Below the pieces are notes generated by a model, which saw nothing but the letters and a program-made list of their open reading frames with translations, was not told the origin of the DNA and did no database searches. Below are positions 1 to 6,386 of a DNA stretch of 8,151 nt, in pieces. Every line of letters starts with the position of its first letter. The stretch's first letter is position 1. Origin of the DNA: Methanobacteriota archaeon (GTDB taxonomy: Archaea > Thermoplasmatota > Poseidoniia > Poseidoniales > Poseidoniaceae); assembly GCA_018623995.1 (NCBI GenBank), contig JAAZUV010000058.1, forward strand, positions 1 to 8,151. The letters run 5' to 3'. The position numbers and the translations under genes are program-made.

Positions 1-764
1 ACGGGCAAATCGTATTCACCAAGAGATTGATTGGCTCGAACCGTTTCATTTACCCCCATACGTTCTGGAATCGTCACCAAGGTGAACGACGTTGTGGATG
101 GGTCGCTGAGAACACGACGAACATGCAAAACACGGCGACGGAAGCGCTCGAGCTCTTCTTTCATGGCGTCGCTTTGTTTTCGTCCAAACAGCATCGATCG
201 TATACCGCCAGAGACACGCATCATTCGCAACAGTCGTCCAGACCATGCTTCGATCAACTCTGGCAAAGAAAGGAAGCGAAGTGTATGGCCAGTTGGTGCT
301 GTATCGAACACAATCACGTCCCATGATGGATTTTCGACGTGCTTCAGCAACTCGTCGAAGGCAATGGCTTCATCCAATCCCGGTAAGACAAGTTCACTGG
401 AGTCGACCTCTTCTTTGATGGATTGCATCTCATCTTTTGCAGATTGGTCAAACATTCCGCCAAGTCCACCTAAAGCAGCAAACGGTGAAGTCGACATGCC
501 AGAGAGACTTTCACCGAGTTTTGGCATGAACGTCGATAACTTGGCTTCAGGATTTAATTCCAAGCCAAACAATCCTGGGACACCCTCAACCGGCGTTGGT
601 TCTGATGATAGATCGACACCGAGCGAATCGGATGTTGAGTGAGCAGGGTCACTCGAAACGAGTAAGACCCGTAGGCCAGAATCTGCAAGCCAAACAGCTG
701 TCGATGCAGATGTAGTGGTTTTACCCACTCCACCTTTTCCTCCGAACAACAACAGCCTCGCCAT
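1..764 (-). CDS. Get3/ArsA-family P-loop ATPase, N-terminal 254 residues (cut by window edge)
   Basis: Cytosolic dimeric ATPase of the SIMIBI class. Relatives deliver tail-anchored proteins to membranes (Get3/TRC40) or drive arsenite export (ArsA). Translating the minus strand from 764 shows the deviant Walker A GGKGGVGKT (residues 8-16, signature Lys10). Switch I is SSDPAHS (37-43), with Asp39 at the catalytic position. The Switch II motif DTAPTGHTLRFL spans 153-164. A Gly/Met-rich stretch at 94-112 and a basic, Met-containing stretch near 175-200 lie where Get3 proteins carry their client-binding helices. The start is well fixed: upstream in frame there is no ATG, GTG or TTG before a stop at 797-795, and the P-loop begins at residue 8. 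No Shine-Dalgarno is visible. Roughly the last 60-90 residues, where Get3 has its Zn-binding CxxC, lie outside the window, so Get3 versus ArsA cannot be settled. Single-domain Get3-like is favoured because there are no arsenic genes nearby. Confidence 0.93.
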   Translation of the reverse strand, partial: MARLLLFGGKGGVGKTTTSASTAVWLADSGLRVLLVSSDPAHSTSDSLGVDLSSEPTPVEGVPGLFGLELNPEAKLSTFMPKLGESLSGMSTSPFAALGGLGGMFDQSAKDEMQSIKEEVDSSELVLPGLDEAIAFDELLKHVENPSWDVIVFDTAPTGHTLRFLSLPELIEAWSGRLLRMMRVSGGIRSMLFGRKQSDAMKEELERFRRRVLHVRRVLSDPSTTSFTLVTIPERMGVNETVRANQSLGEYDLP

Positions 765-850
765 GGTTCTGACACATTGAGGTGGTGTTTGAACTCATTG
801 CCTCCAATTATTGCTACCCAACTTATGTAGGCGAGGCATCAGGATGATGC
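765..850. promoter_or_regulatory. Divergent intergenic promoter region
   Basis: These 86 bases separate the minus-strand ATPase gene from the plus-strand membrane-protein gene, so both promoters should lie here. On the plus strand CTTATGTA (822-829) is centred about 26 bases before the GTG at 851, the distance expected of an archaeal box A for a leaderless transcript. On the minus strand the most AT-rich candidate is CAATAATTGG (complement of 804-813). It is too far from 764 for a leaderless message and would imply a leader of about 20 bases. No Shine-Dalgarno stands before either start. The positions are seen in the sequence; the promoter roles are inferred. Confidence 0.45.
822..829 (+). 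promoter_or_regulatory. Candidate box A (TATA element) for the 851 gene
   Basis: CTTATGTA partly resembles the archaeal TATA-box consensus and is centred 25-26 bases before the GTG start at 851. That spacing fits transcription starting at or next to the start codon. The alternative, translation from the purine-rich GGATGAT at 842-848, leaves only 2 bases to the GTG, which is too close. This is weak evidence from one sequence. Confidence 0.35.
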
Positions 851-1633
851 GTGGTCAATGATTTTGTCACATTCCAAGTGGCTGCCATATGCGGTCTAAT
901 CGGGATGACGTTGGGTTGGCGCGGTGTCATGACCAAGTATTCGGGATTCTATGATCTGCCAACCGCTTGGAATCAAGTCTTTTGGGGCATTTTGCTCGGT
1001 GGTGCATTCGCATCGTATGCAGATAGTTCGCTCTTTTTGCCCTATTATGAAGCGAACCTGAGCGGGGAGCGAACAGCAGAACTCAACATCATTCGACTCT
1101 TCCTGATACCTCTCATTGCCACGATTGGGATGCACTTTTTGTTGCGTCGGAAGCGTGTACGAAAAGGTGGTTCACAGTCGACGAGTGGATGGGCACTCGG
1201 ATTGGCTGTAGGCGGTATGCTTTCCATTGTATTGATCACACGAAAGGTTCAATCAGGAATCACCGGACCTGTCGATGTTTTAACCATTCTGTTGATCGGC
1301 TTTTTTGCACCTCGAGTTGAAGCGGTCATTACTTCATATCACGGCACCCTTATGCTCAGAGGCAAACGATGGGGAGCAAGCTTTCGAGCCACATTTTGGA
1401 GAGCATCCTCGCTCACCATGTTGTACTTCGCTTGGTTTAGTCCACTCGCTTGGGTCTTCATATTACCTCCAATCCTCTTGGTGCAAGAGTCGGCTGAAAA
1501 ATGGGTCTGGGATTCGGTGCCAAAGGAAGGCCGGCGACGGTGGCGTCGAATGCAAGCCGACAAAAAGCGCGAAAAGCAGGCATCTGCGAGGCTCATTCAA
1601 TTGCCGAACACCCATCAAGATGAGCAGGAATAA
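851..1633 (+). CDS. Multi-pass membrane protein of unknown function
   Basis: I do not recognise this 260-residue protein. It shows about six hydrophobic segments, near residues 5-23, 43-62, 79-98, 113-130, 140-160 and 187-211. Basic loops follow helix 3 (RRKRVRK, 99-105) and helix 5 (RGKRW, 170-174), and the tail from about 225 is strongly basic then polar (GRRRWRRMQADKKREK). By the positive-inside rule these parts should be cytoplasmic. No catalytic motif, nucleotide-binding motif or metal-binding cluster stands out. The GTG at 851 is used because ATGs at 844 and 847 are in other frames (844 stops within a few codons), and the hydrophobic N-terminus starts right after it. It is divergent from the Get3/ArsA ATPase and 84 bases upstream of the transglutaminase-like gene, on the same strand. 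An integral membrane protein is well supported; any function would be a guess. Confidence 0.82.
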   Translation: MVNDFVTFQVAAICGLIGMTLGWRGVMTKYSGFYDLPTAWNQVFWGILLGGAFASYADSSLFLPYYEANLSGERTAELNIIRLFLIPLIATIGMHFLLRRKRVRKGGSQSTSGWALGLAVGGMLSIVLITRKVQSGITGPVDVLTILLIGFFAPRVEAVITSYHGTLMLRGKRWGASFRATFWRASSLTMLYFAWFSPLAWVFILPPILLVQESAEKWVWDSVPKEGRRRWRRMQADKKREKQASARLIQLPNTHQDEQE

Positions 1634-1717
1634 TATCGCGCCAAAGACCTCACGTATCAATGGTTTGGTCGGTCATCTCACACAATCATTAAACCATGAC
1701 TGCTCAACCAACATGGT
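1634..1717 (+). promoter_or_regulatory. Intergenic spacer with candidate leaderless promoter for the transglutaminase-like gene
   Basis: No coding sequence is apparent in these 84 bases. ATTAAA (1688-1693) is centred about 27 bases before the ATG at 1718, consistent with an archaeal box A and a leaderless start, and no Shine-Dalgarno precedes 1718. An imperfectly placed inverted pair, ATGGTTT (1660-1666) and AAACCAT (1691-1697), overlaps the box. It could form a stem with a 24-base loop but may be chance. The gene may therefore have its own promoter rather than depending on read-through from 851-1633. Confidence 0.35.
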
Positions 1718-3310
1718 ATGGGTTCGTGCCCGTACTGTGCTGCGACCACGCTGGATGGTGACACCATCTGCTACTCTTGTGGGAGGGTGTTGGCCAATAG
1801 TTCGATTATGCAACATCGGATTCATTTGCAAAAAGATCGTCACAACAATGTCTCTGCCTACAAGATGACATCAACCCCGAGACGAAGAGGAATCGTTCAA
1901 ACCGATCGAGGTCGAACAAAGAACATCCTCAAAGGTCGGAAAAATCGATTTCGTAGTTTGATTATGCTCGGACTGGTTGCTTTCATTATGCTTTCACCAC
2001 AAGCCAGAGAGATGACCATGGGTAAAATTTCCGAAGTGAAGGATTTCATTATGAATCCAACATCGGGCTATTTGGTGTACGATATTGAAGCTGATTACAC
2101 ACTCAATCGTATCGTATCGTTTGATAACAAGGACAGTGACAGGAGCGAATACTTCACTGAAACACTACCAATATCCCCAGATATCTACGCACTCGAAGAT
2201 AGCAATTCGATGTACACGTATACCGATGGAACGCCTGATTTGCCGAATCAGAAAATCCAAGATGTAACGGCGATCGAATTGCGAATTGACGGACAATCGA
2301 TCAACATCCCTCTAGAAAGTACTGCGATACGGTCCTATGCAGAAGCAATTACAACTGCAAATGGTCACGAAGTTTGGTGGCCAGGTACATCAGGAAGCGG
2401 AAGTGAGTACTGCATCGGCGGACCCTGTGTGAAAGTCACAATCAACTTGGGGCCAAACCAAGAAGCTTCGTTTGAGTACCTTGTGACCATCAGTTCGAAG
2501 TCGTATACGTGGTGGTCCGATGCTGACGAGGGTGTTGATCCTCGAGTACCTGGTTTTGCTGCAGGAATGCTGGAACAAAACAGTGGCACCTTCGAGGATT
2601 TTGAAAACCGTGGAGGTGGCGAACGAGTTGATGACTTTACGGCCATTCGTTGGTACAACAAAAACCGGGGAGACCCAAATAATTACGCCATCGACGCAAC
2701 AGGTGCAACCGTAATTGCTGCTGTTTCTGCCATCGACTCAAATTTGCCCGATGGTAACCAGAACGCATTCAAATTTGCAAAGGCCGCCTTTGACTACATT
2801 CGAGAGAATATCGTCTATTACACCGACCCAGGATCAGGTTCAGTTGCTCTAAGTGGGCCTGCATGTCTCGCTGCTGGCCAAGGTGATTGTGATGAACAAA
2901 CCAACGCATTCTTGAGCTTGCTTCGAGCAAAGGGTATTCCTGGATGGTATGTCTTTGGTATCCTTTCGAGTCAATCCTACACAAAATGGGAAGCCCACGC
3001 TTGGGGCTATATCCAACTTCCAATGTCAACGGAATGGTGTGAACAAAACAACATCGAATTGGACAGTTGCTACATTGAAGCATCCGTTGATGTAACGAAC
3101 AATAAATGGCTTCTACACACTGCATCTGCACTTATCGATTGGGTCGAACAGCCCGATCCAAACAGAGACGGAACCTACATCAACGCCTATTATCGGCCAT
3201 TAGCTTACTCAGACCAAGACAACGATCAAGACAGAATTGAACGAGATCGAGTCTTTGCACTCGAAGGACCCGTGAGTTACGGCGGAGGGAAATTCCCAGT
3301 CTACAGTTGA
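1718..3310 (+). CDS. Membrane-anchored zinc-ribbon / transglutaminase-like protein
   Basis: This 530-residue protein has three parts. Residues 4-21 form a CPYC...CYSC zinc ribbon (Cys4, Cys7, Cys18, Cys21). A basic stretch (about 50-79) leads into one short hydrophobic segment, LIMLGLVAFIMLS (81-93). The rest is a large, acidic, probably external region. Within it residues about 350-470 match the transglutaminase-like (papain-fold) core: GDCDEQTNAFLSLLRAKGIP around Cys391, AHAW with His427, and VDVTNNKW with Asp458, giving an apparently intact Cys-His-Asp triad. Residues 115-270 look beta-rich and may be an N-terminal sandwich domain. Cys232/Cys237 and Cys441/Cys451 could form disulfides outside the cell. 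The family includes proteases, peptide cyclisers and crosslinking enzymes; the substrate here is unknown. The start at 1718 is the first usable codon after an in-frame stop at 1697-1699, and the zinc ribbon begins at once. It ends 11 bases before trkA, so co-transcription is likely. Confidence 0.85.
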   Translation: MGSCPYCAATTLDGDTICYSCGRVLANSSIMQHRIHLQKDRHNNVSAYKMTSTPRRRGIVQTDRGRTKNILKGRKNRFRSLIMLGLVAFIMLSPQAREMTMGKISEVKDFIMNPTSGYLVYDIEADYTLNRIVSFDNKDSDRSEYFTETLPISPDIYALEDSNSMYTYTDGTPDLPNQKIQDVTAIELRIDGQSINIPLESTAIRSYAEAITTANGHEVWWPGTSGSGSEYCIGGPCVKVTINLGPNQEASFEYLVTISSKSYTWWSDADEGVDPRVPGFAAGMLEQNSGTFEDFENRGGGERVDDFTAIRWYNKNRGDPNNYAIDATGATVIAAVSAIDSNLPDGNQNAFKFAKAAFDYIRENIVYYTDPGSGSVALSGPACLAAGQGDCDEQTNAFLSLLRAKGIPGWYVFGILSSQSYTKWEAHAWGYIQLPMSTEWCEQNNIELDSCYIEASVDVTNNKWLLHTASALIDWVEQPDPNRDGTYINAYYRPLAYSDQDNDQDRIERDRVFALEGPVSYGGGKFPVYS

Positions 3311-3316
3311 GGTGAT
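3309..3316 (+). promoter_or_regulatory. Strong Shine-Dalgarno of trkA
   Basis: GAGGTGAT pairs over all eight bases with the archaeal 16S 3' end (AUCACCUC) and sits 5 bases before the trkA ATG at 3322. It overlaps the last two bases of the preceding gene's stop codon. It decides the trkA start against the out-of-frame ATG at 3315. Confidence 0.8.
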
Positions 3317-3321
3317 GAACA

Positions 3322-4743
3322 ATGCGTGTGATTATCGGAGGTGCTGGAAGAGTTGGTTCTGAATTGGCTCGTGCCATGCGTGCGGAAACAATGGATGTTG
3401 TCTTGATTGACAACGATTCAAGAGCGGTCAAGAATGCTCAGTCGTTGGACGCTTTGGTGATTCATGGTGACATTACGTCCCGAGAAGCACTGCAAGAAGC
3501 GGGTATCGGTGATGCGACAGTGTTTGTTGCTGTTACAGACTCCGACGACCGTAATCTCATTGCTTGTGCACTTGCAGAAGATGAATACAAGCGACAAAAT
3601 GGTGTTTCAATCAAACAGAACCTACTCTCAATTGGGCGGTTTCGAAACCGGAACTATGTGGAAGAACATCAGCAAGGCCACCTCTCTCGTTGGGCTGCAG
3701 TCGATTATGCCATCGATCCTGTCGATGGAGCCATACAGAGATTGGCCACTGGTCTTCGTTCGTCGGCCATTGAAGAAGTAATTCCATTTGGTCATGAAGC
3801 CTTCATCATTGAGCTCAATGTCACAAAGGATGCTGAACAAGTCATCTACCAAACACTTGCAGAAGCAAGTCTTGGAATTGAGGGAGGATTGCCCCTCATT
3901 GTTGGTGTGAAGCGTGACGGCGAGCCAAGTACTGTACCAAACAAAGATTTCACATTGATGCCGAAAGATCGAATCGCTGTCGCAACAAGTGGACTTGGTT
4001 CGTTCAGCAGAATTCTAACGGCATTCGGCCACGAATCCATTGATTTCCCTGCTCAACCACGTGTTGCCATTATTGGAGCAACCAATGTTGGTCGCCGCAT
4101 CGCTGAGAATTGGCTTCGAAATGGTGCATACGTAACTGTAATTGAACGAAATCTCAGCATTGCCAACAACCTTTCAGGTTCGGATATTGGAGCTCATGCG
4201 AATCTTGATGTCATTCACGGAGATTTCCTCGATCGAAACATTCTGACTGAGATTGGAATCAATGAACACCACATTGCGATTGCAGCTCTTGAAGACGATC
4301 ACGTATCCATCGCTGCAGCACTTCTTGCAAACGACATGGGCGTAACTCGCACAGGATTGATTCTCAAAGATTCGGACCTGGTGACTGTTACTCAACGAAT
4401 GGGTATTACCTTCGCAGTCGACATTAAGCGAGTTGCAGTGGACAACATTCTTGCACACATCCACACCAAGGCATCTGGTGCCTATGCGATTCTTTCGAAC
4501 ATTCCAGACGTTGTTGGAATCAGCCAAACCGTTGCAAAGGAATCAAAATTTGCTGGTAAGAAAGTTGGAAATTCAGGCCTACCAGAATGGTCACGTATTG
4601 CCTTCATTCAGCGAAGAAACACTGCAGGATTTTGGGAAACGCTTCGACCTGCTCGAGAGAAAACCATTGTCGAGGGAGATCGACTCATCCTTTTCTGCCG
4701 GCCGGATCGAGTCGCAGATCTTGAGAAGCGATTCAAGGTGTGA
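3322..4743 (+). CDS. trkA: Trk potassium uptake system regulatory subunit TrkA
   Basis: This is the cytoplasmic, peripheral subunit of the Trk K+ uptake system. It forms a ring under TrkH and gates it in response to bound nucleotide (NAD(H), ATP/ADP in studied homologues). The 473 residues match the usual tandem architecture: RCK-N1, TrkA-C1, RCK-N2, TrkA-C2. The first Rossmann fold has GAGRVG (7-12), an acidic residue ending strand 2 (Asp30) and the HGD motif (48-50). The second fold starts at about 247 with GATNVG (252-257), Glu275 and another HGD (299-301). The middle glycine of the GxGxxG motif is Thr in the second copy, which may weaken or change nucleotide binding there. The C-terminal part (about 400-473) has the TrkA-C pattern ending in EGDRLILFCRPD. 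It is translated from a strong Shine-Dalgarno and its stop abuts the start of trkH, as expected for subunits of one complex. Confidence 0.95.
   Translation: MRVIIGGAGRVGSELARAMRAETMDVVLIDNDSRAVKNAQSLDALVIHGDITSREALQEAGIGDATVFVAVTDSDDRNLIACALAEDEYKRQNGVSIKQNLLSIGRFRNRNYVEEHQQGHLSRWAAVDYAIDPVDGAIQRLATGLRSSAIEEVIPFGHEAFIIELNVTKDAEQVIYQTLAEASLGIEGGLPLIVGVKRDGEPSTVPNKDFTLMPKDRIAVATSGLGSFSRILTAFGHESIDFPAQPRVAIIGATNVGRRIAENWLRNGAYVTVIERNLSIANNLSGSDIGAHANLDVIHGDFLDRNILTEIGINEHHIAIAALEDDHVSIAAALLANDMGVTRTGLILKDSDLVTVTQRMGITFAVDIKRVAVDNILAHIHTKASGAYAILSNIPDVVGISQTVAKESKFAGKKVGNSGLPEWSRIAFIQRRNTAGFWETLRPAREKTIVEGDRLILFCRPDRVADLEKRFKV
4736..4740 (+). promoter_or_regulatory. Shine-Dalgarno of trkH, inside the end of trkA
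   Basis: AGGTG lies in the last codons of trkA, 5 bases before the ATG at 4746, and pairs with the CACCU of the archaeal 16S 3' end. It favours the ATG at 4746 over the in-frame GTG at 4740, which would overlap the site itself. Confidence 0.55.
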
Positions 4744-4745
4744 AC

Positions 4746-6386
4746 ATGCGGTTTGACGTACTCAACCTTATTTTGGGATGGACGCTTGTAGCGTTAACAA
4801 TTCCCTTGTTGCTTTGTGTTGTTGCTACAGGCTACCTCGACAATTGGGAACTCGCACTGAAAGCATTTTCCATTCCTGCAGGTCTTTCCCTCTTCATTGG
4901 TTCAATGATGCTTCGATTTGGAACAAAACGAAACACGCACATGCGATTACGAGACCGTGAAGCCTTCGCAGCGGTTGCGCTCGTATGGCCTCTTGCAGTG
5001 TTTATTGGAGCATTACCGTATTGGCTTGGAGGAATGTTCCACGGACCCTTCACCGATGGCTCATCGTTTGCCGACGTTGCACGAGGTGCAGTCAATGCAT
5101 GGTTTGAATCCATGTCTGGATTTTCAACGACTGGAGCAACCGTCATCTCCACATCGATGAGCCCCAATTGCTTACCTGGTATGGATTGTATCAATTCGCA
5201 GCCACGTGGACTGTTGTTTTGGCGATCTCTTACGCAATGGTTCGGTGGAATGGGTATCATTATGCTTGGAATGATGATTTTGTCCCGTGTAATTGGTGGA
5301 GGCATGGCGCTTGCTCGAGCTGAATTAACTGGACCGTCGTTGTCGCGTTTGAAGCCTAAGCTACAGGAAACAGCCCTCGCCCTTTGGGGCCTCTATCTTG
5401 CGCTTACACTCCTCGAATTTGGATTGTTGTGGACCATTGGCGGCATGGATTGGTTCGATTCAATCAATCACGCATTGACAACGATGCCGACAGGTGGATT
5501 CTCAACCTACGATGCAAGCATTGGCCATTTTGAATCGTATACGGTTGAATTGATCATCATCTTGTTCATGTTTATTGGAGGGATTAATTTCACCTTGTTG
5601 TGGTTCATTCGTGAAGGTCAATTCCGTAAGGCAACACAAGATGAAGAATTCAAGAATTATCTTGTCTATATTCTCACAACATTCCTATTCATCACCATCG
5701 CCCTTCTAGCAACCCGAGACTATACAACCACAGATTCGTTCATCGATTCCTTGTTCCACGTTGTTTCGCTTGGAACCTCAACAGGATACACATCAACCGA
5801 TTACATGCAATGGCCGGTTGTCACACACCTCTTCCTTTTTGTTTTGATGATTGTAGGTGCGTCTGCTGGAAGCACGAGTGGTGGATTGAAACTTCTTCGA
5901 ATCAATCTCGCATTCAAAGTCGCCATGCGTGAACTGGTTCGAATTGCACAACCACGAAAGGTTCAGACCATTCGAATGAATGGAGAAGTCGTTGGTAATC
6001 AGCAACTTGGACTCATTGTGGGTATGCTGTTCGTTTGGATTGGATTGTTTGCAATCTCCTCAATCCTGCTTGCGTTCATTGTTCCTGGGGAGGATTTTGA
6101 ATCCATTCTAGCTTTGGTCGCATCAAGTTTAGGAAACACTGGACCGACGATTGGAAATTATGGGCCTACAGAAACCTGGGCAGGACTCAATTCTGGAGCA
6201 TTGTTGCTAACATCAATTCTCATGTGGTTTGGTCGTCTTGAGTTGTTGACTGCAGTTATCCTCTTGCACCCACACACATGGCGATCTGAATCCAAAGACC
6301 AGGCACCACGAGGCGCACTAGCTCGACTCAAGCGGATGATTTCAAGGGAGCCCCATGATGAATCAGAACAAGGTCCGTTGGGCTGA
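4746..6386 (+). CDS. trkH: Trk/Ktr-type potassium transporter membrane subunit TrkH
   Basis: This integral membrane protein forms the K+ pathway gated by TrkA. The 546 residues contain four M1-P-M2 repeats, each with its pore-loop glycine region: SGFSTTGAT (124-132), TMPTGGFST (246-254), GTSTGYTSTD (343-352) and SLGNTGPTIG (461-470). The conserved AGSTSGGLKLLRI follows repeat 3 at about 373-385. Two extra hydrophobic helices precede the first repeat, as in TrkH rather than the shorter KtrB. The tail after about 509 is charged and cytoplasmic. An in-frame GTG at 4740 would add two residues and overlap the trkA stop by 4 bases; the ATG is preferred because AGGTG sits 5 bases before it. The last 24 bases, encoding SEQGPLG and the stop, are shared antisense with rfcL. 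With trkA it makes a complete two-gene K+ uptake unit. Confidence 0.95.
   Translation: MRFDVLNLILGWTLVALTIPLLLCVVATGYLDNWELALKAFSIPAGLSLFIGSMMLRFGTKRNTHMRLRDREAFAAVALVWPLAVFIGALPYWLGGMFHGPFTDGSSFADVARGAVNAWFESMSGFSTTGATVISTSMSPNCLPGMDCINSQPRGLLFWRSLTQWFGGMGIIMLGMMILSRVIGGGMALARAELTGPSLSRLKPKLQETALALWGLYLALTLLEFGLLWTIGGMDWFDSINHALTTMPTGGFSTYDASIGHFESYTVELIIILFMFIGGINFTLLWFIREGQFRKATQDEEFKNYLVYILTTFLFITIALLATRDYTTTDSFIDSLFHVVSLGTSTGYTSTDYMQWPVVTHLFLFVLMIVGASAGSTSGGLKLLRINLAFKVAMRELVRIAQPRKVQTIRMNGEVVGNQQLGLIVGMLFVWIGLFAISSILLAFIVPGEDFESILALVASSLGNTGPTIGNYGPTETWAGLNSGALLLTSILMWFGRLELLTAVILLHPHTWRSESKDQAPRGALARLKRMISREPHDESEQGPLG

Noticed and set aside
31..642. Long open frames on the plus strand over the left edge
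   Set aside because: They lie antisense to the Get3/ArsA gene, whose P-loop, Switch I and Switch II are all intact. The plus-strand translations show no domain pattern.
1660..1697. Possible regulatory hairpin ATGGTTT / AAACCAT
   Set aside because: The stem is 7 bp with a 24-base loop, has no T-run, and overlaps the candidate box A. It is too weak to call a terminator or riboswitch.
1305..1868. 187-codon plus-strand frame bridging two genes
   Set aside because: It overlaps the membrane protein and the zinc-ribbon gene in another frame and has low-complexity, mixed composition with no motif. The two genes it overlaps have clear membrane segments and a zinc ribbon.
4740..4745. GTG at 4740 as the trkH start, giving a 4-base overlap with trkA
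   Set aside because: It overlaps the AGGTG ribosome-binding sequence, while the ATG at 4746 is well spaced from it. The difference is only two residues, so this is a preference, not proof.
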